From contig JARLHR010000198.1 of NCBI GenBank assembly GCA_031292145.1, positions 1-49,760 on the forward strand: DNA of 49,760 nt, read 5' to 3'. Below the pieces are notes generated by a model. That model did not search any database, was not told the DNA's origin, and saw only the letters and a list, made by a program, of their open reading frames with translations. This DNA is from Clostridium sp. GTDB taxonomy: Bacteria; Bacillota; Clostridia; Clostridiales; Clostridiaceae. Within the stretch, counting starts at the first letter, position 1. Each line of letters starts with the position of its first letter. This document shows, in pieces, positions 7,430-16,895 of the stretch. The position numbers and the translations under genes are program-made.

Positions 7430-8122
7430 ATGTATAAAAAAGGTGATTTTCATATTCATTCAACTTTTTCTGATGGAAAATGTACCCCTAAAGAAATAGT
7501 GATGCTATCTAAGAAAGAAAATGTAGATATCATTGCTTTAACAGATCACAATAATACATCTGGTATAGATGAAGCTATTTCAACTGGGAAAGAACTTGGA
7601 GTTCAAGTTATTCCTGGAATTGAGCTGTCTACTATGTATAATGATTCTAGGGTTCATATTTTAGGATATTTTAAAGATGATAGCTATAAGAATGAACTCC
7701 TTATAAAAATTTTAAAAAATGTAAAAGAACATAAAGTTTTACCTATTAGAAATTTATTAAAAAAGTCCATTGATTTTCATAATTCAAGAAATAAATTACA
7801 TGTAGAAACTGGTATAGAAATTTTAAAGTTTTTTGGAGCAATAGTTATTTTAGCACATCCAGTACTTTTAAATAAATATAATTTTAATGATATTATAACA
7901 AAGAATTTTGATGGAATTGAGGCTAAATACTTTAGCAATAGCACTGAAGACACTAACTACTTTTTAAAAGTTGCCAAAGATAGAAATTTACTTTATACGG
8001 CTGGGTCAGATTTTCACAAACCTAATAAAATTCACAGAATCCATGGTATGATAGGCGATGTTTCTCTTGATGAAAAGGAAATCTATAACTTTCTAATGGC
8101 TAGTAACTTACCTTATTTTTAA
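7430..8122 (+). CDS. PHP-domain phosphoesterase
   Basis: The 230-residue protein begins with the PHP metal motif DFHIHSTFSDG (His8, His10), then ALTDHNNTSG, PGIELS, a conserved HP in ILAHPV, and the C-terminal SDFHKP. This is the architecture of small PHP enzymes such as TrpH/YciV (3',5'-nucleotide phosphatase / 5'-3' RNase), so hydrolysis of phosphoesters is likely. The ATG follows GAGAAGGAG. It is transcribed alone, away from the aminotransferase. Confidence 0.85.
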   Translation: MYKKGDFHIHSTFSDGKCTPKEIVMLSKKENVDIIALTDHNNTSGIDEAISTGKELGVQVIPGIELSTMYNDSRVHILGYFKDDSYKNELLIKILKNVKEHKVLPIRNLLKKSIDFHNSRNKLHVETGIEILKFFGAIVILAHPVLLNKYNFNDIITKNFDGIEAKYFSNSTEDTNYFLKVAKDRNLLYTAGSDFHKPNKIHRIHGMIGDVSLDEKEIYNFLMASNLPYF

Positions 8123-8148
8123 AATTATGAACATATTCATAAACACTC

Positions 8149-8205
8149 GAAATTAGATATATATTTCAATATTCTCAATGGAGAATTTCCTATATATCTG
8201 ATTTC
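8149..8205. terminator. Hairpin between convergent genes
   Basis: An imperfect inverted repeat has arms GAAATTAGATATATA and TATATATCTGATTTC and a central ATTCTC-AATG-GAGAAT. It lies between the PHP gene (+) and a small membrane-protein gene (-). The T-run after it is short, so function as a bidirectional terminator is inferred. Confidence 0.5.
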
Positions 8206-8219
8206 TTTATGTTTATATA

Positions 8220-8477
8220 TTACAATTCTTTTCTTGACTTTCTTCTTTGACATATTTGTTTTGTTATTGCACACACTGCTATAGTAGCTCCCAAAACACA
8301 TATTGCAGTTGGTGCTATTGCAACAGCTCCAGCTATTAAAAGACCTTGTCCACTTACATTAACTTCTATATTCTTATCTTTTGTTTTTACACTTACATTT
8401 ATGGAATCAATTTCTTTATTTCTTTTGCTTACCTTATTAAATGAACCATTTATGATCTCTTTGTTAAACTCTAACAT
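8220..8477 (-). CDS. Small membrane protein, unknown function
   Basis: The protein is 85 residues from ATG 8477 (AAAGGAG, 8 nt spacing); a GTG at 8486 overlaps the ribosome site. The first 45 residues are charged and probably beta-rich, with NVSVKTKDKNIEVNVSGQG. A hydrophobic stretch of about 30 residues follows (LLIAGAVAIAPTAICVLGAT), then a basic tail CQRRKSRKEL. I do not recognise the family. A good ribosome site and a membrane anchor with a positive cytoplasmic tail support a real gene. Confidence 0.65.
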   Translation of the reverse strand: MLEFNKEIINGSFNKVSKRNKEIDSINVSVKTKDKNIEVNVSGQGLLIAGAVAIAPTAICVLGATIAVCAITKQICQRRKSRKEL

Positions 8478-8630
8478 ATAACTCACTCCTTTATTTTTTA
8501 ATCTTCAACTTTCCCCTCCCATATATATACCTATATTCTATTATACTTAAAAAACATTATATATTTAAATAAAATTTTACAAAAAAAATGTAACTATACT
8601 ATAGAAAAAAATCTATATACAGCTACAAAT

Positions 8631-9227
8631 TTAATTGTAAAATTTCATGACTATCGTATCCCAATTTTCAAGCATACATTCTGCTATCTTAGAATCATAC
8701 ATTATGCCCTCATTTTTCCTTATTTCATCCCTACACACTTCATCACTTATTGCTTTTCTGTATGGTCTATCACTTTTCATTGCATCTACTGAATCGCAAA
8801 TTGCTAATATTCTTGACGCCAGGGGAATTTCTTCTGCTTTTAAACCTTCTGGATATCCTTTTCCATCCCATCTTTCATGATGATGCAATACTACTTTAGA
8901 AATATCTTCAAAAATCCTTGCCTTACTAAGTATAGAATAGCCAATGCTGGAATGATTTTTCATTAAATTCCATTCATCTGATTCCAATTTATCTGGTTTA
9001 TTTAAAATGACATCCGGTACACCAATTTTACCAATATCATGTAAGTCCCCTGAAATATAAATTAGCTCTAACTCATCTTGGTCCATTCCTAAAATTCCAC
9101 CTAAAATATATGCCATTTCTGCCACTCTTGTTGAATGATTGTAGGTATAAAGATCCTTTGCTTCCAATGTCGCAACCATACTGTTTATGATGTCATTATT
9201 TACATAACCATTATATTCTCCTAGCAT
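8631..9227 (-). CDS. HD-GYP domain protein (putative c-di-GMP phosphodiesterase)
   Basis: The 198-residue protein starts at ATG 9227, preceded by GAGAGGTG; a TTG at 9242 is a poorer choice. It consists almost entirely of an HD-GYP domain: His31, the HD pair at 63-64 (SGDLHDIGKIG), and the signature HHHERWDGKGYPEGL at about 115-129. The GYP motif typical of c-di-GMP hydrolysis is intact. No sensor domain is attached, so activity may be set by expression or a partner. A GGDEF protein is encoded at 42363-47438. It appears to be a single-gene unit. Confidence 0.88.
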   Translation of the reverse strand: MLGEYNGYVNNDIINSMVATLEAKDLYTYNHSTRVAEMAYILGGILGMDQDELELIYISGDLHDIGKIGVPDVILNKPDKLESDEWNLMKNHSSIGYSILSKARIFEDISKVVLHHHERWDGKGYPEGLKAEEIPLASRILAICDSVDAMKSDRPYRKAISDEVCRDEIRKNEGIMYDSKIAECMLENWDTIVMKFYN

Positions 9228-9451
9228 TTTTACACCTCTCAATTATTTTACTACTCTTACATCATATATTATCATAATATTAACTTTCTTTAAATAATTA
9301 TTCACTAAAATCATACCAATTTTAACTATATTTTTTAAATTTTCGCCTTAAATCATTCTATTTAAGGATACATCGCTAATTCAAAGGTATTTTTCCATAT
9401 TGAATAAAGGATAAGCTATAAGTCTGCCTATCCCATTGCAATTAAAATATA

Positions 9452-12202
9452 TTATTTTTTTATAACTCTTAAAATAAATTTCACAAATTCGTTTATTACT
9501 ATTATTATGAATGAAAATCCTAATACCTTAAACCACATAAACACTGATAATGCTACTGAACTAAAGAAAGTAGTAAATACTTGCGTAAATATAATTTGGG
9601 CTATGCCAGTAATTAATATTGTTCTAATAGCTATAGTATTTTTTAATAAATTAGGGATTATACTATCTGTTCCAAATTCTCTACAATTAAATGCATTAAA
9701 TAATGCACTAAATGCAAATAATCCAAATAAAACAGTTTCCATTTCACTAGCAGATCCGATTTTTTCCGTAGATGCGCCTAATATATTAAATTTCATTTGT
9801 ACAAATAAAATTGACGTAACATATATGGCATTTAAAATTACGCTTATAATCATAGTTTTCGTAATTATACTTGAATTTCTAGCTACAGGCTTTCTATTAA
9901 ACACGTTATTTCTAATAGGTTCCAAGCCTAAAACTAATGCTGGTGGCCCATCCATTATAATATTAATCCATAATAATTGAATTGTAGTAAATGGCATCTC
10001 AAAATTTAAAATCTGTGATATGATAGCAATTAAAAATGCAATTATATTTACTGTAAGCTGAAATTGTATGAATCTTTGGAAGTTTTGATATACTCCTCTG
10101 CCCCACTTTATTCCATGAATAATTGTAGCAAAATTATCATCTGTTAAAATTATATCTGCAGCATTTTTTGAAACTTCTGAACCTGAAATTCCCATTGCTA
10201 TTCCAACATCGGCCTTTGTCAAAGCCGGTGCATCGTTTATTCCATCTCCTGTAACACCAACCACTTCTCCGTTATTTTGAAGTGCTTCTACAATTCTCAT
10301 CTTTGTTTCTGGCTTACTTCTAGCTACAATAGCTATGTTTTTAATTTCATTTTGTAATTCTTCATCACTTAACGTATCAATATAAGTTGCTTCTACTGCT
10401 CTTTTTCCGTCTTTAAGCATTCCTAGATCATTACCTATTGCAATTGCTGTATTTATATTATCTCCAGTTAACATCTTAGTTTCAACTCCAGCTTTTTTTG
10501 CTGTTGAAATAGCCCGTGGTACATCAAGTCTTAAAGGATCTCTTATAGCTACAAAACCGCTAAATGCTAATTCATTTGTTCCCCCTGATAATTTTGGTTT
10601 TAAAATACTTGCTTCACTAGTAATTGCAGCTTCTGCCTCCATATCCTCTATAATTCTAAATCCAAATCCTAAAATCCTCATAGATTTAGCTTGAAATTTT
10701 TGTATTTCCTGTATAATTTCATTTTTTCTTTGATTAGTTAATTCTCTCAACTTACCATTTATGACTTCCATAGAAGCACTTGATAATATTATTTCTGGAG
10801 CACCCTTAACAAGTACTGTATTTGTTCCTTTTATTTTCATAACTGTTGCCATAAATTTATTTTTCGAATTGAATGGTATCTGATGAATAACTTCACTTTC
10901 TTTTCTTTCTTTTTTATAATCATATTCGTCCAAATATGAAAGTAATGCACATTCGGTTGAGTTACCTAGATAATTCCACTTTCCATCTTCGAAATTAATA
11001 TGTGCAGTTGAATTTACAATACAATTTTTTATAAAATAAATATCGATCTCATCTTTATCATCAGCATACTTACCATTTAAATAAAGGCTTTCTACAGTCA
11101 TTCTGTTTTGCGTTAAAGTTCCAGTCTTATCAGAACAGATTACACTAACAGAACCAATAGTCTCACAAGCTTCCTTTTTAGTAACTAAGGCATTAATTTT
11201 AGCCATTTTTTGCATTGTAATTGCTAGTGTCATATTAATCATGGTTGGCAAGCCTTCTGGCACAGCTGCAACTATTAAAGCAATACATACGACAAAAGCA
11301 GTTTTTACTGGATCTATTGAATCTAGAAATGGAATTATTCCTGAAGTATCTACATTTAGCTTGTCGGCCAAAATCATTTTAGTTACCATGAATATAAATA
11401 ATATTGCTGCTATAACACTAGATATTTGAGTAATTATCTTTCCTAAATCACCCAACTTTCTTTGAAGAGGTGTTTCTTCTTCCTGTATTTGAAGCTCTTC
11501 TGCTATCTTTCCTATTTCAGTATTATCTCCAATACTAGTTACAACCATTATTGCTTTACCATAAGCAATTAATGTTCCTCCAAATCCAATATTTATTTGT
11601 TTGGCCGGAATTGGATCTTGAATTTTTTTCTTTCCACTTCCTTCCACCTCTTCCATACAAATTATAGCATTAGCATCCTTTTTAACATCGTCTGATTCAC
11701 CAGTTAACATATCTTCCCTAACTTTCAAATCTATTGTTTCAATAAATCTCCCATCTGCTGGAATCATATCTCCTGTCTCAAGATAAACAATATCTCCTGG
11801 CACTAAATCACTTTTACTTATTTGTACGACTACTGCATTTCTTAACACTTTTACAATAATATCCTCCGTCATTTTAGCCAATGCTTCAGACGCTTTTTTA
11901 GATTTTCCTTCAGTTATTATTCCAATCGTTATTCCTATTGCTACAGCACATATAATGCCAATTGAATCATAAATTTCTCCAATAATTGCACTCACTAAAG
12001 CTGCTATTAAAAGAATAACCATCATTGGCTCTAATAAAGCATTTTTAATATCCTCAAATATACTTGCTTCTTCTTTACTTGTAAATTGGTTTTTCCCATA
12101 CTTTTCAGTTCTCTTTTTGATTTCTGAGTCTTTTAAACCAGTTTCTAAATTAACATCTAAGTTTTTTAAAACAGACTCAATACTTTCATTAAAATACTTC
12201 AT
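9452..12202 (-). CDS. P-type Ca2+-transporting ATPase
   Basis: The 916-residue P2-type ATPase has an N-terminal cation-ATPase domain (ESIESVLKNLDVN), TGES near residue 170, the PEGLP motif of M4 near 310, the phosphorylation site DKTGTLTQ near 355, GDGINDAP near 652 and M6 NIIMDGPPALVLGLEP. PEGLP together with NxxxD in M6 fits Ca2+ export as in LMCA1/PMR1-like pumps; Mn2+ could also be carried. It is in the cytoplasmic membrane. The ATG at 12202 follows AAAAGGAG. It is transcribed alone. Confidence 0.9.
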   Translation of the reverse strand: MKYFNESIESVLKNLDVNLETGLKDSEIKKRTEKYGKNQFTSKEEASIFEDIKNALLEPMMVILLIAALVSAIIGEIYDSIGIICAVAIGITIGIITEGKSKKASEALAKMTEDIIVKVLRNAVVVQISKSDLVPGDIVYLETGDMIPADGRFIETIDLKVREDMLTGESDDVKKDANAIICMEEVEGSGKKKIQDPIPAKQINIGFGGTLIAYGKAIMVVTSIGDNTEIGKIAEELQIQEEETPLQRKLGDLGKIITQISSVIAAILFIFMVTKMILADKLNVDTSGIIPFLDSIDPVKTAFVVCIALIVAAVPEGLPTMINMTLAITMQKMAKINALVTKKEACETIGSVSVICSDKTGTLTQNRMTVESLYLNGKYADDKDEIDIYFIKNCIVNSTAHINFEDGKWNYLGNSTECALLSYLDEYDYKKERKESEVIHQIPFNSKNKFMATVMKIKGTNTVLVKGAPEIILSSASMEVINGKLRELTNQRKNEIIQEIQKFQAKSMRILGFGFRIIEDMEAEAAITSEASILKPKLSGGTNELAFSGFVAIRDPLRLDVPRAISTAKKAGVETKMLTGDNINTAIAIGNDLGMLKDGKRAVEATYIDTLSDEELQNEIKNIAIVARSKPETKMRIVEALQNNGEVVGVTGDGINDAPALTKADVGIAMGISGSEVSKNAADIILTDDNFATIIHGIKWGRGVYQNFQRFIQFQLTVNIIAFLIAIISQILNFEMPFTTIQLLWINIIMDGPPALVLGLEPIRNNVFNRKPVARNSSIITKTMIISVILNAIYVTSILFVQMKFNILGASTEKIGSASEMETVLFGLFAFSALFNAFNCREFGTDSIIPNLLKNTIAIRTILITGIAQIIFTQVFTTFFSSVALSVFMWFKVLGFSFIIIVINEFVKFILRVIKK

Positions 12203-12394
12203 TTATTAACTCCTTTTGTAAAATAAGCTCTTTATATAGAATTTTATCCCAAATAGTTGTAAAATATATTCAATACAACAGTTAATATTTTAACATAATT
12301 TTAATTAATAATGCATAATAAGGGAGAAATACTTAATCCTTACCACTATCTTAGATATAATATAACTTAATTTAATAAAATACTTAAATATTCA

Positions 12395-12414
12395 TTAGGC
12401 ACATGAAAGAAAAT
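12395..12414. repeat. Family A solo terminal repeat downstream of recQ
   Basis: The end sequence TAGGCACATGAAAGAAAATA lies directly after the recQ terminator. It matches the right end of the family (inverse of TTTTCTTTCATGTGCCT at 2248-2264). No partner end is seen. Confidence 0.65.
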
Positions 12415-12451
12415 ACACAAAAAGAAGCCATAACCTTTATTGTTTGACTTC
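12414..12451 (-). terminator. Intrinsic terminator overlapping the recQ stop
   Basis: On the minus strand GAAGTCA (12445-12451) pairs with TGGCTTC (12424-12430) and is followed by TTTTTGTG. The 5' arm lies in the last recQ codons (Glu-Val-Lys). Confidence 0.75.
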
Positions 12452-14221
12452 TTTTTCAACTGTTGCCTGTATTATATTTAATAAATCTTTTCCATAAGCT
12501 TCAATTTTCTTAGTCCCAACGCCTCTAATTTCTAATAATTCCTCTAAGGTTTTTGGTTTACTATTGGATATGGCAATTAAGCTTGTATCCGAAAATATTA
12601 TATAAGGCTTTATTCTTTCTTTATATGCTCTTTCTTTTCTCCACTTCTTTAAAGCTTCAAAAAGTTCTCTATTTAAAAGAGGCTCCTTTTTATCTAAAAT
12701 TTTCAATACTACTGTTTCATGGCTTTTTAATAATCTCATTGATCTAGTATTTAACTTTAGCATAGAGTATGTACCTTCTTTTAACTCAACATACCCTTCA
12801 TTTAGCAGGCTTTTAATTAAATCTTTTATAAATGTACTATCATATTCTTTCATTATTCCATAGGTCGTTATTTTATCTAGTTGATTTTGAATTATCTTTG
12901 GGCCTTTAAAGCCTTTTAAAATATCAATAATGACCGATATTCCATATTGTTCTTTAGTTCTAAAAACTGTTGATAAAATCATTTGACTTTCCCTTGTAAA
13001 ATCTTTTAATTCATCATTATTTAAACAATTACTACAGCCATTACAATAGCTTAGTTTACGTTCATTTCCAAAATAATTTAATATATATTTTCTATAACAT
13101 TCTTTTAAATTACAGTAATCAATCATACATTGAAGCTGCCTGAGTTGAATTTCTCTTCTGCTCATTGAAGAACTTTTATTTATTATATATTCCACTCTTC
13201 TTATATCAGTTTCACAATAAAATAAATAACAGTTACACTTTTCTCCATCTCGTCCCCCTCTGCCTATCTCCTGATAATAGGATTCTATATTTTGCGAAAG
13301 AGTAAAATGTACTATAAATCTGATATTTGATTTATCAATTCCCATACCAAAAGCATTGGTTGCAATAATTATATCTATATTTTCGTATAAAAATTCTTCT
13401 TGAAATTTTTCTTTTTCTTCATCCTTAAGTCCGCCATGATATTTACCAACATTATAACCTAAGTCCTTCAAATAATAATAAAGATTATCTACTTCGTTTC
13501 TAGAAGCACAATAAACTATTCCAGCTTCATTTTCATTTCCTCGTATGATATCTTTAAGCGTTTCAAGCTTATCCACTTCTTTAAGCACATTAATATCTAA
13601 ATTTTCTCTGTTAATATCACCTCTATATACATATGGATTTTTTAATTCTAAAAGCTTTATTGAATCCTCTCTCACAACTTCAGTTGCTGTTGCCGTAAAT
13701 GCTGACATCACAGGTTTAAAATTAAGACTATTATAAAAATTAGAAATCTCTAAATAACTTTGTCTAAAATCATGTCCCCATTGTGACACACAATGAGCTT
13801 CATCTATTACAATTTGAGAAATATGCAGCTCCTTAATCATATCTTTAAATATTCTAGATTCAAGCCTTTCTGGTGAAATATATAATATTTTATATTCTCC
13901 CATAGATGCTCCAATTAATATCTTCTTTATAGTATCCATGCTTTGAGTACTATTAATATAGTTTGCCTTGACTCCAACACCTATTAGATTATCTACCTGA
14001 TCCTTCATAAGCGAAATCAAAGGAGCTATTACTATGGTTATACCTTGCAGTATTATTGCTGGTATCTGATAGCAAATGGATTTTCCAGCGCCTGTTGGCA
14101 TAAGGCAAAAAGTATCTACGCCACTTAAAATACTATTTATAATTTCAAATTGTCCTCTTCTTAAAGTATCAAAACCATAATACTTTTTTAAAGCATAAAA
14201 AATCTTTTGCTTATTATCCAT
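12437..14221 (-). CDS. recQ: ATP-dependent DNA helicase RecQ
   Basis: The 594-residue RecQ has Walker A CLMPTGAGKSICYQIP, the DEAH box VIDEAHCVSQWGHDFR, motif VI QEIGRGGRDG, the zinc-binding cysteines of the RQC region (LSYCNGCSNC), and a C-terminal HRDC domain (about 515-590, TLEELLEIRGVGTKKIEAYG). It unwinds DNA 3'-5' in replication-fork repair and recombination. I chose ATG 14221 because AGAGAGGTG lies about 7 nt upstream; an in-frame GTG three codons earlier overlaps that site. It is a single-gene unit. Confidence 0.95.
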   Translation of the reverse strand: MDNKQKIFYALKKYYGFDTLRRGQFEIINSILSGVDTFCLMPTGAGKSICYQIPAIILQGITIVIAPLISLMKDQVDNLIGVGVKANYINSTQSMDTIKKILIGASMGEYKILYISPERLESRIFKDMIKELHISQIVIDEAHCVSQWGHDFRQSYLEISNFYNSLNFKPVMSAFTATATEVVREDSIKLLELKNPYVYRGDINRENLDINVLKEVDKLETLKDIIRGNENEAGIVYCASRNEVDNLYYYLKDLGYNVGKYHGGLKDEEKEKFQEEFLYENIDIIIATNAFGMGIDKSNIRFIVHFTLSQNIESYYQEIGRGGRDGEKCNCYLFYCETDIRRVEYIINKSSSMSRREIQLRQLQCMIDYCNLKECYRKYILNYFGNERKLSYCNGCSNCLNNDELKDFTRESQMILSTVFRTKEQYGISVIIDILKGFKGPKIIQNQLDKITTYGIMKEYDSTFIKDLIKSLLNEGYVELKEGTYSMLKLNTRSMRLLKSHETVVLKILDKKEPLLNRELFEALKKWRKERAYKERIKPYIIFSDTSLIAISNSKPKTLEELLEIRGVGTKKIEAYGKDLLNIIQATVEKEVKQ

Positions 14222-14484
14222 ATTTATCACCTCTCTACGAATACTAAAAATTAATTACATATTTCTACTTAACTATTTAACTAATAGTATATACCACATC
14301 TTTTAATTCTTAAACCTAAAACAGTAGTTGGTTTTGCTTGATATTAAAATTACTATTGTTTTTATATAATCGTAGCCTTAATAAAATAATTCCTTATTTA
14401 TAAAATAATAACTTCCTTTAAAAAATATTTTATTATAATTTCAGTGTTTGGAAAAGAGAAAACAATAACACTATAGCAAGCTTC

Positions 14485-14529
14485 AAAACAAAAAATTAGG
14501 AATGCTGGGTATTATACCAGCATTCCTAA
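14485..14529 (-). terminator. Intrinsic terminator after the CdaR-type gene
   Basis: A near-perfect stem TTAGGAATGCTGG/CCAGCATTCCTAA (14496-14529) is followed by TTTTTTG on the minus strand, 4 nt beyond the stop of the regulator gene. The rest of the 14222-14484 gap holds only AT-rich sequence, presumably the recQ promoter. Confidence 0.9.
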
Positions 14530-14533
14530 ACGG

Positions 14534-15562
14534 TCATCTCCAAATTAATCCACATAACAGTTCAAATAGTTCTAATAAATTCTTCGGATTTTTCCCTGTT
14601 AGTTTTTTTATTCTTTCTAATCTATAATTTAAAGTATTTCTATGTATGTTTAGTATATTAGCCACATTGTTAATATCACCATTCTCCTCTATATACGCTT
14701 CTATAGTTTGAATAAGCTTTAATTTGTTTCCAGCCTTATCAAGATTAGACATCAATGAAATCAACGACGCTTTATTATCATGTGACAAATGAATAAAAAA
14801 CTTTAATTCATCATAACTATACATTAAACTTGATGGTTTTATCTTGATGCCAAGTTCCATTGCCAATTCTGCATTTTCTAATGAAACAGCAGCAATATCC
14901 TCTTTTTCTCCAATACTTATCTTATTTATATCTTTATTTCCTTTTAAATTTTCTAGTAATGTACTATATACATGATTAGATGTTATGAAAAATACTACTC
15001 TATTATTAATCTCACTATAATGTGAATACTTCTGACATAATGTTTTAAAACTATGGGAATTTATATTACCATCTACAAGAATAACCTGACATTTTTTTGT
15101 AAGATCAATTCCATAACTTTTGGCTCTTTGATGAAATTTATCATCATACTTCGTTTTTCTATGAGCTAGCTCATGATAAAACTTCTGCATATTTAATCTT
15201 TCATTCTGAATTTCCTCATCAATTTTAGATTGCTCAATTAATAAAACAGCAGTTACACGTACCAGCTTACTGAATCTTCTTACGTCATCTGGATGCCCTG
15301 TAATTCCTATTACCCCTATTACTTTTTCATTGATAATAATAGGCTCATTGACTCCTGGTTTCATCTTTTCATCTTCTTCATATACCTCATTTATATGTTT
15401 GCTATTTATTGCATTTCTAGCACCTTCATGGATATTTCCAATACGTTTTATATCTCCACTACCTATAATTATCCCATTTTCATCCATAACATTTATATTA
15501 TAAGGAATCACATCCATCATTTCTAAAACAATTTTTTGTGCTATAATTTTGGATAATTTCAT
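14534..15562 (-). CDS. cdaR: CdaR-type transcriptional regulator (sugar diacid/glycerate)
   Basis: The 342-residue protein has an N-terminal diacid-recognition domain (about 1-130; MDENGIIIGSGDIKRIGNIH and GVIGITGHPDDVRRF) and a C-terminal PucR-type helix-turn-helix (about 290-340; NVANILNIHRNTLNYRLERI). CdaR activates glycerate/glucarate genes in other bacteria. Here it is the last gene of a run with a permease and glycerate kinase, so it probably activates its own operon in response to glycerate. Start ATG 15562 follows AAGGCGG; the upstream GTG at 15571 abuts the site. Confidence 0.9.
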   Translation of the reverse strand: MKLSKIIAQKIVLEMMDVIPYNINVMDENGIIIGSGDIKRIGNIHEGARNAINSKHINEVYEEDEKMKPGVNEPIIINEKVIGVIGITGHPDDVRRFSKLVRVTAVLLIEQSKIDEEIQNERLNMQKFYHELAHRKTKYDDKFHQRAKSYGIDLTKKCQVILVDGNINSHSFKTLCQKYSHYSEINNRVVFFITSNHVYSTLLENLKGNKDINKISIGEKEDIAAVSLENAELAMELGIKIKPSSLMYSYDELKFFIHLSHDNKASLISLMSNLDKAGNKLKLIQTIEAYIEENGDINNVANILNIHRNTLNYRLERIKKLTGKNPKNLLELFELLCGLIWR

Positions 15563-15688
15563 ATTATTCACCGCCTTCTAATCTTCAGTCTGAAGAAACT
15601 CCAAATGAGTTCCTTCTATGAATACTTGTAAATTTATTTACTTTAGATTTAGTGACTTAGACTTTTGAGATATTATAATTTTTATCCA

Positions 15689-16831
15689 TTACAATAAATT
15701 CATAAGTCTTATTATATTTTCAGCTGTCTTTTCAATATTTTCTTGCCCTTTCACTAAAGCTTCTTCTAAAGAAGTTGCTCCTTTAGTGATACCAAATATT
15801 GAATCTATCCCATTTTCATATAAAACCTCTATGCCTTCGCCAACTCTTCCAGCCAATGCAATTACTGGCTTATTGTGTTTCTTAGCAACTGTTGCAACAC
15901 CTAAAGGAGTCTTACCATATTGAGTTTGGAAATCTATACTTCCTTCTCCAGTCCAAACCATATCAGCATCTTTTACTTTTTCTTCTAGTCCAGCATATTC
16001 AATAACCATTTCTATGCCTTTTTTCAAAGAACCATTTAAGAATGCCATAAGCCCTGCTCCAAGTCCCCCTGCTGCTCCAGCACCTGGTACATCTAACACA
16101 TCTCTTCCAAATTGTTTATTAATTATATCTGCATAGTGTCTTAAATTATCATCTAGTATTGTTACCATTTCTCTAGTAGCGCCTTTTTGTGGGCCATATA
16201 CATTTGAAGCTCCACTTTCTCCACAAAGTGGATTACTAACATCACAAGCTACTTCAACAATAACGTCTTTCAATCTAGGGTCAAAATTACTTAAATCGAT
16301 AGTATTTAATTTTCCTAACTCTCCACCACCAAAGGCTAACTCGTCCCCTTGCTTATCTAATAACTTTCCACCAAGTGCTTGAATAACTCCAGCTCCACCA
16401 TCATTAGTGGCACTTCCACCAATACCTATTAATAATTTTTTCACTCCATGATCTAAGCAGGCCTTTATAAGCTGACCAGTACCATAAGTTGTAGTTAATA
16501 ATGGATTTCTTTTTTCTGGATGTACTAATTGTATTCCACTAGCACTAGCCATTTCTAATATTCCTATTTCTCCGTCTCCTAAAATCCCATACTGTGATTC
16601 TACTTTATCTCCAAGTGGTCCAACTACTTCTAAAGAATATATCTTTCCATTAGTAGCATCTACTAATGACTGCATAGTACCTTCTCCACCGTCAGCCATA
16701 GGAACATGTATACAACTTATATTGCTATTTACTTTTTTTATTCCTCTTTCCATTGCTTCACAAGCTTCTTTTGCTGTCATACTTTCCTTAAAAGAATCTG
16801 GTGCTAATACAATAACTAAATCTTTTTTCAT
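15689..16831 (-). CDS. glxK: Glycerate kinase (GarK/GlxK type)
   Basis: The 380-residue protein is typical of type II glycerate kinases. It begins VIVLAPDSFKESMTAKEACEAM and includes PMADGGEGTMQSLVDAT, IGIGGSATNDGGAGVIQALGG and GAGAAGGLGAGLMAFL. It phosphorylates D-glycerate to a phosphoglycerate that enters glycolysis. It lies 64 nt after the GntP-type permease and 126 nt before the CdaR-type gene, so uptake, kinase and regulator form a glycerate module. ATG 16831 follows TAGGAGCG. Confidence 0.95.
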   Translation of the reverse strand: MKKDLVIVLAPDSFKESMTAKEACEAMERGIKKVNSNISCIHVPMADGGEGTMQSLVDATNGKIYSLEVVGPLGDKVESQYGILGDGEIGILEMASASGIQLVHPEKRNPLLTTTYGTGQLIKACLDHGVKKLLIGIGGSATNDGGAGVIQALGGKLLDKQGDELAFGGGELGKLNTIDLSNFDPRLKDVIVEVACDVSNPLCGESGASNVYGPQKGATREMVTILDDNLRHYADIINKQFGRDVLDVPGAGAAGGLGAGLMAFLNGSLKKGIEMVIEYAGLEEKVKDADMVWTGEGSIDFQTQYGKTPLGVATVAKKHNKPVIALAGRVGEGIEVLYENGIDSIFGITKGATSLEEALVKGQENIEKTAENIIRLMNLL

Positions 16832-16895
16832 AATTTACGCTCCTAACAGTTTATATATTTTGTGGAATCATTATCTATAAACCTTTAAATTCTAA

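Noticed and set aside
12203-12394. A metal riboswitch before the P-type ATPase
   Set aside because: The 5' region of the ATPase shows no recognisable yybP-ykoY or M-box core sequence.
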